Positions 7,985 through 16,157 of a stretch of 64,000 nucleotides of DNA are shown piece after piece. A program made the position numbers and the translations under genes. Location of the stretch: positions 113,886-177,885 of the forward strand of contig DAOTUU010000054.1 of the NCBI GenBank assembly GCA_034436555.1. Reading direction: 5' to 3'. Position 1 is the stretch's first letter; the number at the start of each line of letters is the position of its first letter. The DNA comes from JAFMJV01 sp034436555 (lineage in GTDB: Bacteria; Chloroflexota; Limnocylindria; Limnocylindrales; CSP1-4). The notes beneath the pieces were generated by a model. The model had not been told where the DNA came from, did not search any database, and worked only from the letters and a program-made list of their open reading frames with translations.

Positions 7985-9004
7985 TCAGGGTGGGCTCTCG
8001 CCGGAGCCTCGTGCGATCAGCCGGGTGGGGATGACGATGCGCTGTGGCGGGCGCGCATCTCCGGCCAGGCGCGCGAACAGCAGCTCCGCGCCGGCGCGAC
8101 CGATCTCGCCCGGGTCGTAGGCCATCACGCTCACCGGGACCCGCGCCAGGTCGGCCAGCTCGAAGTCGTCGAAGCCCACCACCGCGCAGCGCGCGTCCTC
8201 CGCGGCGAGCGCCCGCAGCACCCCCAGGCAGTTGCGGTTGTTCTGGGCCAGGATCGCGGTCGCCGGATCGGCGAGCCCGAGGAGCGCACGGGTCGCGGCG
8301 ATGGACGTGTCGCTGCCCGTCGGGCTGATGCGCACGAGGTCCGGATCGGCAGGCAGGCCCGCGGCCGCATGTGCCGCCTGGTAGCCCCGCAGCCGTTCCA
8401 GCGAGGGCGACACGGACAGCGCATCGCCGACGTACCCGATGCGCCGGTGGCCATGCGCGATGAGGTGTGCCGTCGCCCGCCGCGCGCCATCCTCGTTGTC
8501 CAGGACCACGGTGTCCGCCGCCACGCCTCCCGGCGCCCGGTCGAGGAACACGACCGGCACGCCCGGTCGGACGAGACCCGCGAGGTAGCGATGGTCCTGG
8601 CCCGCGGGCACGAGCAGCAGGCCCTCCACGCCCCGCCCGACCAGCCCGGCGACGAGATCCCGCTCCCGCGCGGCATCCTCGCCCGACGAGGTGAGCATGA
8701 GCGCCCGCCCGTGGCGCAGTGCCACCTGCTCCACGGCGCCCGCCAGGCTGGCGTAGAAGGGGTTGGCGAGGTCCTCGATGATGAGCCCGACGGTGGGCAG
8801 GGACAGGCCCTTGCGCAGGTTGCGGGCGGCATCGTTGCGGCGATAGCCGAGCGTCCGGATGGCCTCCTCCACGCGCGCCGCGGTGGCGGGACGCACACCC
8901 GGCTCCGCGTTCACGACGCGCGACACGGTCTTCGCGCTCACGCCGCTCCGGCGCGCCACATCCTCGAGGGTGATCGTGGGATGGACCGTTGACATCGTTG
9001 ACAT
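7985..9004 (-). CDS. LacI-family transcriptional regulator
   Basis: A 339-residue repressor. The N-terminal helix-turn-helix is at about residues 8-27 (TLEDVARRSGVSAKTVSRVV), followed by the hinge LGYRRNDAARNLR and a periplasmic-binding-protein-like effector domain ending in VVGFDDFELADL and the usual C-terminal strands. An ATG 9 bp further upstream (9013) is possible; 9004 was preferred. The start codon lies in a 14-bp palindrome (8990-9003) that recurs over the -35 of the divergent importer promoter, implying autoregulation and control of the ABC sugar importer. The effector is probably a sugar or sugar derivative. Confidence 0.93.
   Translation of the reverse strand: MSTMSTVHPTITLEDVARRSGVSAKTVSRVVNAEPGVRPATAARVEEAIRTLGYRRNDAARNLRKGLSLPTVGLIIEDLANPFYASLAGAVEQVALRHGRALMLTSSGEDAARERDLVAGLVGRGVEGLLLVPAGQDHRYLAGLVRPGVPVVFLDRAPGGVAADTVVLDNEDGARRATAHLIAHGHRRIGYVGDALSVSPSLERLRGYQAAHAAAGLPADPDLVRISPTGSDTSIAATRALLGLADPATAILAQNNRNCLGVLRALAAEDARCAVVGFDDFELADLARVPVSVMAYDPGEIGRAGAELLFARLAGDARPPQRIVIPTRLIARGSGESPP
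8990..9003. promoter_or_regulatory. LacI-type operator over the regulator start codon
   Basis: TGACATCGTTGACA fits the LacI/GalR pattern of a palindrome centred on CG; 10 of 14 positions match its own reverse complement. It is identical at 13 of 14 positions to the site at 9068. It overlaps the ATG of the lacI-like gene. Confidence 0.7.
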
Positions 9005-9067
9005 GCTACTCAACCCGGACGTGGCAGTGTGATCGCTCCCGCTCGGTCACCACGTGGCGACGGGGGA

Positions 9068-9081
9068 TGACAGCGTTGACA
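9068..9081. promoter_or_regulatory. LacI-type operator over the -35 of the importer promoter
   Basis: TGACAGCGTTGACA, the twin of the site at 8990, lies 78 bp away and contains the TTGACA -35 hexamer (9076-9081). Binding here would block RNA polymerase at the importer promoter, and the pair could allow looping. Confidence 0.75.
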
Positions 9082-9105
9082 GGCTCGACGCACGCCCTCT
9101 ACGAT
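9076..9105 (+). promoter_or_regulatory. Sigma70 promoter for the sugar ABC importer
   Basis: A consensus TTGACA (9076-9081) and TACGAT (9100-9105) are separated by 18 bp. The start would be near 9112, giving a leader of about 65 nt ending in a GGAGGA ribosome binding site. Confidence 0.8.
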
Positions 9106-9176
9106 GGGTCCGGACGGTTACCGGGACCGTCGCCGGGGCCCCATGTGACGGGCCGCATGATCGGAGGAGTGGAATC

Positions 9177-10505
9177 GTGACCTCACGCACCACGGCCGCG
9201 CACACGGGACAGCCGGCGCGTCGCAGCCGTCGCGCGCTCGCAGCCGCGTGCCTCGCGGGCGCCACGCTGCTGGGCACCTCGCTGGGCGGCGCCACGGCGC
9301 TCGCCCAGGAGCCCTCGGGCGACATCTCGTTCTTCGGCTGGGACGTCGCGGACGTCACGTCCGGCCTGGGCAAGGGTTTCGAGGCGGCCCGCGTCGCGTT
9401 CCAGGACGCCAATCCGGGCGTGACCGTCACGTTCGACGCGGTCCCGTTCGGCGACTTCGTGTCCGCGGCCACCACCCGCGCCCGCGCGGGCGAGCTGGGC
9501 GACGTCGTGGAGATGCTCCCCGGTCTCAACCATGCGCCCGTGTTCGACGCGCTCGCGCCGACCACGAAGGCCGACTGGGGCGCGCTCGGGGATGAGCTGA
9601 CCGGCTGGGCCGGCGGCGTCATCGACCCGGCGGACCCGGACACGTTCGCGGGCGTGCCGATCGGTGGCCAGGGCGTCATCTGGTACTACAACAAGGCGCT
9701 GTTCGAGCAGGCGGGCCTGGACCCGGCCGCCCCGCCCCAGACGTGGGCGGAGTTCGCGGATGCCGCGAACAAGCTCAAGGAGGCGGGCATCACGCCGATC
9801 GCGGCGTCCGGTGTGGACTCGTTCCTCGCCTGGTGGGCCTGGTCCAGCTTCTCGCCCCAGTACTTCACCGCGGATGACGTGCTCAAGATCCGCTCCGGCG
9901 AGATCCCGCTGAACGATCCGCGCGTGCTCGCGTCGCTCCAGCCGGTCCAGGAGATGTTCGCCAACGGCTGGTGGAACGCGGACTATGCGGACAAGGCGTT
10001 CACGGACATGGAGTCGGCGTTCATCAACGGCCAGGTCGCGATGATCCCGGGCATCATCACCTCGATCGTGAACTGGAACGTGTGGGACGCCCAGATGGGC
10101 AAGGACGCGTACGGCGTGTTCGGCGCCCCCAAGCGGGACGACGCCACGAGCGACGGGCAGTTCTTCAACCCGACCCTCATCTACGGCGTCAACGCGGCGT
10201 CCAAGAACCCCGACACCGCGAAGGCGTTCATCGCCTTCCTCGCGTCCAAGGAGGGGCAGGAGATCCTGCTCACCAACAGCGGCCAGTTCCCCAACCGCGC
10301 GGACATCGACCTCGCGGCGGTGGCCGGCAGCGCAGGCGCGCAGGCGATCCAGGCCGTCATCGACGCGCGCGGCGCGTCGGACGTCATCCAGAACCAGTTC
10401 TCCGCGGCGGCCCAGGGTGAGGCGTTCCAGAAGCTGACCCAGGCCATCGTGTCCGGCGACCTCCAGGGCCTCCTGGACGGCATGCAGGCGCAGCAGGGGA
10501 GCTGA
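9177..10505 (+). CDS. Carbohydrate ABC transporter substrate-binding protein
   Basis: A 442-residue exported binding protein of the family 1 (MalE-like) type. The GTG at 9177 was chosen because GGAGGA (9162-9167) lies upstream. Residues 1-44 form a signal peptide: RRSRR n-region, Ala/Leu core, cleavage after ALA before QE. Typical features are ISFFGWDVADVT, LGDVVEMLPG, GVIWYYNKALFEQAGLDP, TWAEFADAANKLKEAGITPI and the late AFIAFLASKEGQEILLTNSGQFP. It would deliver a mono- or oligosaccharide to the two permeases downstream. Control by the divergent LacI regulator is supported by the operator overlapping its promoter. Confidence 0.93.
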   Translation: MTSRTTAAHTGQPARRSRRALAAACLAGATLLGTSLGGATALAQEPSGDISFFGWDVADVTSGLGKGFEAARVAFQDANPGVTVTFDAVPFGDFVSAATTRARAGELGDVVEMLPGLNHAPVFDALAPTTKADWGALGDELTGWAGGVIDPADPDTFAGVPIGGQGVIWYYNKALFEQAGLDPAAPPQTWAEFADAANKLKEAGITPIAASGVDSFLAWWAWSSFSPQYFTADDVLKIRSGEIPLNDPRVLASLQPVQEMFANGWWNADYADKAFTDMESAFINGQVAMIPGIITSIVNWNVWDAQMGKDAYGVFGAPKRDDATSDGQFFNPTLIYGVNAASKNPDTAKAFIAFLASKEGQEILLTNSGQFPNRADIDLAAVAGSAGAQAIQAVIDARGASDVIQNQFSAAAQGEAFQKLTQAIVSGDLQGLLDGMQAQQGS

Positions 10506-10529
10506 TCGGCGGCCGCTCCGGCGGTCCCC

Positions 10530-11459
10530 ATGACCCGATCGGTCGAGCCGGCCACCCGCCAGGGTGGCCGGCTCCGTTCACGGCTCCGGCTCGGCGCAGG
10601 ACGCAGGGATGCGCTGCTGTTCGTGCTGCCCCTGGCGGTGCTGCTGCTGGTGTTCGTGTATGCACCCATGGCGCGCCTGGTGGCCTACTCCTTCACGGAG
10701 TACAACGGCCTCCGCCCCGCGGAGTGGGTGGGCCTCGACAACTTCCGGTTCCTGCTCGACTGGCCGGACTTCCGGCGCGCCGTCGCCAACACGGTGGTGC
10801 TCGCGTTCGGCCTGCTCGTGTGGGTCGGGCTGCCGTTCCTGCTCGCGGTGGTCCTGTTCGGCCGGCGCGGCTCGAACCTGGTGCGGGCCATCCTGTTCCT
10901 GCCCGCGCTGCTGCCCGCGCTCATCGTGGGCCGCTCGTTCCGGCTCGTGCTGGCGGAGAACGGGCCCATCAACTCGGCGCTGCACGGCATCGGCGCGGAC
11001 GCGCTCGCCCAGCCCTGGCTGTCGTCCGAGACGTGGGTGCTGCCCACGCTCATCGCGGTCATCGCCTGGGCGACCATGGGCACCGGCACGCTGCTGTACT
11101 CCGCGGGGCTGGCGTCCCTCTCGCGGGACTACGTGGAGGCGGCCGTGGTGGACGGCGCGCGCTGGCATCAGCTGGTGTGGCACATCTATCGCCCCGCGCT
11201 CACACCCGTAACCCGCTTCTGGGTGCTGCTGCTGACGATCGGCACGGTGACCTCCTTCTTCCCCTGGATCCTGGGCCTGACCCAGGGCGGCCCGGGCATC
11301 GCGTCGGTGACCATCGACTACCAGGTCTATCGCTCCGGCGTCCAGACCAGCCGGCTGGGCCTCGCATCGGCGATCGCGGTCGTGGGCGTCGTCGTCATCG
11401 CGATCCTGCTCGCGGGCCAGCTGGCGCTGCGCCGCATCCGCGGCCAGGACGACTGGTGA
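10530..11459 (+). CDS. Sugar ABC transporter permease (MalF-type)
   Basis: A 309-residue inner-membrane protein with six predicted helices. The first follows a basic cytoplasmic N-terminus (RSRLRLGAGRR). The EAA loop that contacts the ATPase is visible as YVEAAVVDGARWHQLVWHIYRPAL, which I cite only as position about 200-225. It lies 24 bp after the binding-protein gene and 10 bp before the second permease. It is a member of the MalF/UgpA family. No ATPase gene accompanies the set, so it must use a shared ATPase encoded elsewhere. Confidence 0.92.
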   Translation: MTRSVEPATRQGGRLRSRLRLGAGRRDALLFVLPLAVLLLVFVYAPMARLVAYSFTEYNGLRPAEWVGLDNFRFLLDWPDFRRAVANTVVLAFGLLVWVGLPFLLAVVLFGRRGSNLVRAILFLPALLPALIVGRSFRLVLAENGPINSALHGIGADALAQPWLSSETWVLPTLIAVIAWATMGTGTLLYSAGLASLSRDYVEAAVVDGARWHQLVWHIYRPALTPVTRFWVLLLTIGTVTSFFPWILGLTQGGPGIASVTIDYQVYRSGVQTSRLGLASAIAVVGVVVIAILLAGQLALRRIRGQDDW

Positions 11460-11469
11460 GCGACGTGGC

Positions 11470-12297
11470 ATGAAGGAGGGGCGCGCGCTCCGCTGGGGCT
11501 CCCGCATCGTGATGGCCGTGGCGGTCGTCGCGGTGCTGTTCCCGCTCATCTGGGTGGTGCGGGTCGCGACCAAGACCGAGGACGGCTTCATCTCCGACCC
11601 GGCCAGCCTGGGCGGCGGCTTCACCCTGGACAACTTCGGGCGTGCCTGGGATGCGGTGGACCTGGGCGGCGCCATCCTCGATTCGCTGTCCATCACGCTG
11701 CCCGGCGCCGCGCTCGCCACGTTCGTGGGGGTGCTGGCGGGCTACGCCTTCGCGAAGCTGCCGGTCCCGGCGCGTCGCCTGCTGCTGGTGCTGGCGGTGG
11801 GCGGCCTGACCATCCCCATCGCGGCGCTGGTCATCCCCCAGTTCGACCAGGCGCTGATCCTGGGCTACCTGGACACGCGCTGGGGCGTGATCCTGGTCTA
11901 CGGCAGCTTCTTCGCGAGCTGGAGCAGCCTGTTCTTCTTCAGCTACTTCAAGGACCTGCCGGGCGACCTGCTGGAGGCCGCCTCGCTGGATGGTGCGAGC
12001 GCGTCCCGCGCGTTCTGGGCGGTCGCCCTGCCGCTCGCGGGACCGGCCGTGGCGGTGGGCTTCGTGCTCAACGTGTTCCTCCAGTGGAGCGAGCTGCTGC
12101 TGGGCCTCATCCTGCTGCCCGGCGGCGATGTGACCACCGCGATGACCGCCATCGCCACGTTCTCCACCCAGTTCCGCACCGGCGGCCCGCTCACCGCGGC
12201 GGCCACGGTCATCGTGGCGCTGCCCATCTTCCTGCTGTTCATCGGCGCCCAGCGGTATCTCCGGACGGAGATCTTCGGCGGCTCGATCAAGGGCTGA
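11470..12297 (+). CDS. Sugar ABC transporter permease (MalG-type)
   Basis: A 275-residue partner permease of the MalG/UgpE family with six predicted helices. The EAA motif LLEAASLDGASASRAFW is at about 168-184. It ends in the short tail LRTEIFGGSIKG, the usual C-terminus of MalG-like proteins. It starts 10 bp after the first permease and ends 12 bp before the glycosidase-like gene, so the four genes form one operon driven from the promoter at 9076. Confidence 0.92.
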   Translation: MKEGRALRWGSRIVMAVAVVAVLFPLIWVVRVATKTEDGFISDPASLGGGFTLDNFGRAWDAVDLGGAILDSLSITLPGAALATFVGVLAGYAFAKLPVPARRLLLVLAVGGLTIPIAALVIPQFDQALILGYLDTRWGVILVYGSFFASWSSLFFFSYFKDLPGDLLEAASLDGASASRAFWAVALPLAGPAVAVGFVLNVFLQWSELLLGLILLPGGDVTTAMTAIATFSTQFRTGGPLTAAATVIVALPIFLLFIGAQRYLRTEIFGGSIKG

Positions 12298-12309
12298 GAA
12301 AGGACCACG

Positions 12310-14793
12310 ATGACCGCACCCACCTTCCGCAACCTGCTGGACCACCCGCTGTCGGTGCCCGACTGGGAGCTCGTCCCGGCCTCGCCCATCCGGACCGACG
12401 GTCGGTCGATGTGGCGCACGGTGGACGGTGATGCGTCGGCCGACCGGATCGTCCATGCGCGCGCGGTGCAGGGGGTGTCGGGGCCGCTGCGCCTGGAGCG
12501 GGTCGGCCTGCGCCGGGGGGTCGGCTACCACAAGTGCGCCAGCTCCCAGGAGTGGGATGCGCCGGCGCGCGTGCGCCTCCTGGCCCACCGGGACGGCGCG
12601 CTCCACGAGGTCGGGGCCTGGACGCTCGACGCGCCGCCCGCACCGGATGAGATTCGCTGGTTCGACGCGTCGGTCACCTCCGAGCTGCTGATCGCGATCG
12701 TGGAGGATGCGTTCATCGATCGGGGCTGGCCCTCGTGGAACCTGGCGCGGACCGGGTTGGTGCTCGACGGGGCCGCCACGACCCCTTGGCGGCGCCCGGC
12801 GTACGGGCTGCTGGAACCGGTCGGATCGGCCACGGGGGAGGTGGCGCCGGGGGTCCACGCCGAGATGCGCCACGACGAGATCCGCTTCCGCACGCGCTTC
12901 CTGGAGGTGGGCTTCCGCCTGCGCAGCGCCGCCCTGTCGTTCCTGTCGCTGGACGTGGACGGGGCCGGGCGGACCGAACGCAACCTCGTGCAGCTGCCGC
13001 GGTCGATGGACATCGTGCGCACCGGACTCTATCCGGCGGGGGTCTATCCGGTGCTGCGCGACGCCCAGGCGGGCTACCTCGCGAACGGGCCGCGGCTCAC
13101 GCTTCTCGACGGTCGCGAGCCGGCGGGCTTCCTGGCGACCGAGACGCGGGGCACGGTCAGCCTGGACGGGGCGAGCGTCACGTACGACCTGGCGCTGGGG
13201 GACGCAGGCGTGCGCTACCGGCTGCGCTGGACGGTCGCCGAGGACGGTCTCCGGCTGGACCTGGAGCGTGATGTGGATGCGCCGCTGATGGCGTGGCAGA
13301 GCGCGGCGTGGCAGGTGCCGCTGAACAACCGGATGGCGATGTCCACCCTCCTGGGGCCGCTGGTGCGAGAGGGGCAGACCGGGCTCGTGGCGGCCCCCGC
13401 CACGTGGCACGTCCCGGCGTTCGGGTCGTTCGTGATCGAGGCGGACGGGGACGTGCGGCTGCGCAGCGATTCGGTGCGGCCGCTGGACACGAACACGCTC
13501 GAGATCAGGCTCGCGGAGGCGCCCCGGCCGGACGGGAGCGTCGCCATCGCCGCGGGTCGCGCGACCGGGTCGGTGCGGTTCGCGGTGCGCACGCCCCGGC
13601 TCGTCGCCACGAAGGCCGGCACGCCCGGGACCGTGGCGCGGGCGCTGGACCGACACCTCGCCACCGCGCTGGCGTTCCGCGCGGACACGGCGACGCTGTC
13701 CAACAACGGTGCCTCGATGCACTGCGCAGGCACGCTCAACCCGATCGGAGACGTCATCGCGGCGGCGCCCGCGGGCCGGGACGGCATCGACCCCGTGGCG
13801 ATCCTGGAGTCGTCGCTGTCGCGCTGGCTGTCCGGGGCGCCGGGCTACGGATCGGGGAACACCTCGCGCGGCGACTTCACGATCGAGGACGAGTACCTGA
13901 TGCTGGGCGCGGACGCGCTCTACGGCCTGGGCCGGCTGCTGGGCGTCACGTCGGCGGGGTGGTTCGACGCGCACGAGGAGCGGATCGGCCGTGCCATCGG
14001 GGCGATGCGCGCCCGCGACCTGGACGGGGACGGCCTGGTGGAGAGCCCCCACCGACGGGGTGTGACCGGCGAGCACCAGTGGAGCACCACCTGGGCGGAC
14101 GTCGTGTCGATGGGCTGGAAGGACGCCTGGTCGAACGCCGTGCTGTACGCGGCGCTGGGACTGCTGGCCGCGGGGTTCCGGCGCTTCGGGCGGGAGGCCG
14201 CGGCGGCCGACCTGGACCGCTGGGCGGGGCGGCTGCGCGCGGCCTATGCACCGACGTTCCTGGATGATCGCACCGGCTGGCTCATCGGGTGGCGCTCGCC
14301 GGACGGCACGCCCCATGACTCCTGCCACGTCCAGCTCAACGGGGACGCGGTGGCGGCCGGGCTGCTGGACCCTGCGCCGGCGCGGCGTGTGATGGAGCGG
14401 GTGTGGGCCGAGCTGGAGCGGGTGGGCTACACCGACCTCGCGAACGGACTGCCGATCAACCTCCACCCGGTGGCGGAGGATGACCTGGGCGGGGTGGTGT
14501 TCGGGCTGCCCATCGGCGGGTACCTCCAGGGCGGGGCCTCGCACCACCGCACGGGCGGGTTCGTGCAGGCGCTGTACGACGTGGGCATGACCGCCGAGGG
14601 GGACCGGCTGCTGGAGGCGCTGTGCTCGTCGGTGGCGGACGACTCCTCGTTCGGGGGGATCGGCACGGGACGTGACTGGCGGCTGTGGGACGGCACGCCG
14701 AGCGGCTACGAGGGGCTCCTGGCGGAGGGGTTCGGGTTCCTCGCGGTGGCCGTGCGGCGCTGGGGTGAGGTGGCGGAGGGCGCCGCGCGCTGA
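12310..14793 (+). CDS. Large six-hairpin glycosidase-like protein
   Basis: An 827-residue protein without a signal peptide, so cytosolic. The first ~470 residues are strand-rich (two beta-sandwich-like parts). The remainder is Ala/Leu/Trp-rich and helical, like the (alpha/alpha)6 barrel of glycogen-debranching, alpha-L-rhamnosidase and GH63/GH78-type enzymes. Acidic motifs in the barrel include ARDLDGDGLVESP, the stretch GEHQWSTTWADVVSMGWKDA, and GGASHHRTGGFV near the C-terminus. I cannot assign a family or substrate. Position directly after the importer argues that it cleaves the imported oligosaccharide. Start ATG has AAAGGA 8-12 nt upstream. Confidence 0.8.
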   Translation: MTAPTFRNLLDHPLSVPDWELVPASPIRTDGRSMWRTVDGDASADRIVHARAVQGVSGPLRLERVGLRRGVGYHKCASSQEWDAPARVRLLAHRDGALHEVGAWTLDAPPAPDEIRWFDASVTSELLIAIVEDAFIDRGWPSWNLARTGLVLDGAATTPWRRPAYGLLEPVGSATGEVAPGVHAEMRHDEIRFRTRFLEVGFRLRSAALSFLSLDVDGAGRTERNLVQLPRSMDIVRTGLYPAGVYPVLRDAQAGYLANGPRLTLLDGREPAGFLATETRGTVSLDGASVTYDLALGDAGVRYRLRWTVAEDGLRLDLERDVDAPLMAWQSAAWQVPLNNRMAMSTLLGPLVREGQTGLVAAPATWHVPAFGSFVIEADGDVRLRSDSVRPLDTNTLEIRLAEAPRPDGSVAIAAGRATGSVRFAVRTPRLVATKAGTPGTVARALDRHLATALAFRADTATLSNNGASMHCAGTLNPIGDVIAAAPAGRDGIDPVAILESSLSRWLSGAPGYGSGNTSRGDFTIEDEYLMLGADALYGLGRLLGVTSAGWFDAHEERIGRAIGAMRARDLDGDGLVESPHRRGVTGEHQWSTTWADVVSMGWKDAWSNAVLYAALGLLAAGFRRFGREAAAADLDRWAGRLRAAYAPTFLDDRTGWLIGWRSPDGTPHDSCHVQLNGDAVAAGLLDPAPARRVMERVWAELERVGYTDLANGLPINLHPVAEDDLGGVVFGLPIGGYLQGGASHHRTGGFVQALYDVGMTAEGDRLLEALCSSVADDSSFGGIGTGRDWRLWDGTPSGYEGLLAEGFGFLAVAVRRWGEVAEGAAR

Positions 14794-14860
14794 GCCCCGG
14801 CCCCGGCCCCGGCCCCCCGGCCCCCCGGTCCCGGCCCTGATGCCCTCGCTCGCCGCGGGC

Positions 14861-15346
14861 CTACTCCCGGTCGCGCTCCCGCTCGATGTCACGGCGTGAC
14901 CGCACGACCATCACCGGCACGGTGCTGTTGCGGACGACGAAGTCGGACGTGGAGCCCATCAGCATCCGGCCCACGCCGCCGCGCCCGGTGGTCCCCATCA
15001 CGATGATGTCGGCCGACTCCGCCTCTGCTGCCGCGATGATGGTCTCGCCGGGGTCGCCCTCCCAGATGATGGACTGCGCCTCCACGCCCCACTCGCTCGC
15101 GTGCTCCAGCACCGAATCGGTGGTCTCCTGCGCCTCGGTGATCTCTTCGTCCTCCTCTCGCGAGGAGGACCGACGACTGTCGGGTTCGTCTGGGGATTCC
15201 CCGTCCTCGGTGGTCCCTTCCGGGACGACGCTCAGGACCAGGAGTCTGGCGCCGGTGTCGTGCGCCAGGTCCAGGGCCGCCTCGACCGCACCATCCGAAT
15301 CGCTGGTGCCGTCGGTCGCCACAAGGACCGTCTGGAAGCGTGTCAT
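14861..15346 (-). CDS. Universal stress protein (UspA family)
   Basis: A 161-residue single-domain Usp. It begins TRFQTVLVATDGTSDSDGA and ends VVRNSTVPVMVV, with the ATP-binding motif G-x2-G-x9-G-S in MGTTGRGGVGRMLMGST (about 126-142). Between beta-strand 2 and helix 2 there is an unusual acidic, Ser/Glu-rich insertion of about 30 residues (around 55-85). The ATG at 15346 has GAGG 5 nt upstream; the open frame continues upstream only through the repeat array, so longer starts are unlikely. Convergent with the glycosidase gene; 67 bp of CCCCGG low-complexity DNA separate them. Confidence 0.92.
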   Translation of the reverse strand: MTRFQTVLVATDGTSDSDGAVEAALDLAHDTGARLLVLSVVPEGTTEDGESPDEPDSRRSSSREEDEEITEAQETTDSVLEHASEWGVEAQSIIWEGDPGETIIAAAEAESADIIVMGTTGRGGVGRMLMGSTSDFVVRNSTVPVMVVRSRRDIERERDRE

Positions 15347-15439
15347 GCCTGCCTCGTGCGTGCGGGGCGGCGATGACTGCGGTGCGCCCCGCGAGGCGCC
15401 ATCGTCCCACCTCGCGGCCTTCCGCGTCGAGGGGTGCCG

Positions 15440-16070
15440 CAGGCCGCGTCGCGCTGCTCCGGGGGTCGGACGACATGTCGACCGCGCTGGACCGCGGCGC
15501 CGCCCCCCGCCGCCCGGCCGCCGCGCCGCCCCGGCGACCGGACGACATGTCGACCGCGGTGGACCGCGGGGGACCCTGGCGCCGCCCCGCGCCGCCCGGC
15601 CGCCGCGCACCCCCGGCGACCGGACGACATGTCGACCGCGGTGGGCCGCGGCGCCGCCCCGCGCCGCCCGGCCGCCGAGCTACCCCGCGGGTCGGTCGAC
15701 ATGTCGACCGCGGGGGGACCGCGCTGGACCGCGGCGCCGCCCCCCGCCGCCCGGCCGCCGCGCCGCCCCCGGCGACCGGACGACATGTCGACCGCGGTGG
15801 GCCGCGGCGCCGCCCCGCGCCGCCCGGCCGCCGAGCCACCCCGCGGGTCGGTCGACATGTCGACCGCGGGGGGACCGCGCTGGACCGCTGCGCCGCCCGG
15901 CCGCCGCGCACCCCCGGCGACCGGACGACATGTCGACCGCGGTGGGCCGCGGCGCCGCCCCCCTCCGCCGGGCCGCGGTGGGCCGCGGCGCCGCCCCCCT
16001 CCGCCCGGCCGCGCTGGACCGCGGCGCCGCCCCCCGCCGCCCGGCCGCGGTCACCCGAGATCCCGCTACC
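15440..16070. repeat. Palindrome-bearing GC-rich repeat array
   Basis: Seven copies of CGACATGTCG, each inside a 70-85 bp GC-rich unit, fill the gap between the usp and corA genes. The ACATGT cores start at 15473, 15545, 15627, 15699, 15783, 15855 and 15928, so the spacing alternates about 72 and 82-84 bp and a higher-order unit of 156 bp is duplicated. Copies 4 and 6 extend to the perfect 16-bp palindrome GGTCGACATGTCGACC; the others read GGACGACATGTCGACC. Each is followed by runs like CCGCGGCGCCGCCCC. No start codon with a ribosome binding site or protein-like composition is seen; I treat the array as non-coding. Confidence 0.85.
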
Positions 16071-16157
16071 GGTCGCGCGCGTTCTGCACTACCATCGGGC
16101 CGCGCTCCCTGCCGGGACCGCCGTCATCGTCAACGCGCGGAGCCAGAGCCCGGACCG

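Noticed and set aside
9050..9057. CCACGTGG palindrome between the LacI gene and the importer
   Set aside because: Short palindromes are common at this GC content, and it does not recur at either operator; the TGACANCGTTGACA pair is the stronger candidate.
11395..14892. A 1165-residue open frame on the strand opposite the glycosidase and permease genes
   Set aside because: It overlaps genes with clear family signatures, is Arg/His/Gln/Pro-rich and has no ribosome binding site; long antisense frames are expected at this GC content.
15440..16070. Possible CRISPR array from the regularly spaced 10-bp palindrome
   Set aside because: The repeats are too short, the spacing alternates, the 'spacers' are themselves repeated, and no cas genes are present.
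14886..16157. A long upstream extension of the corA frame running through the repeat array
   Set aside because: The extension is repeat-derived Arg/Pro/Ala sequence and overlaps usp; CorA homology begins only after 16158.
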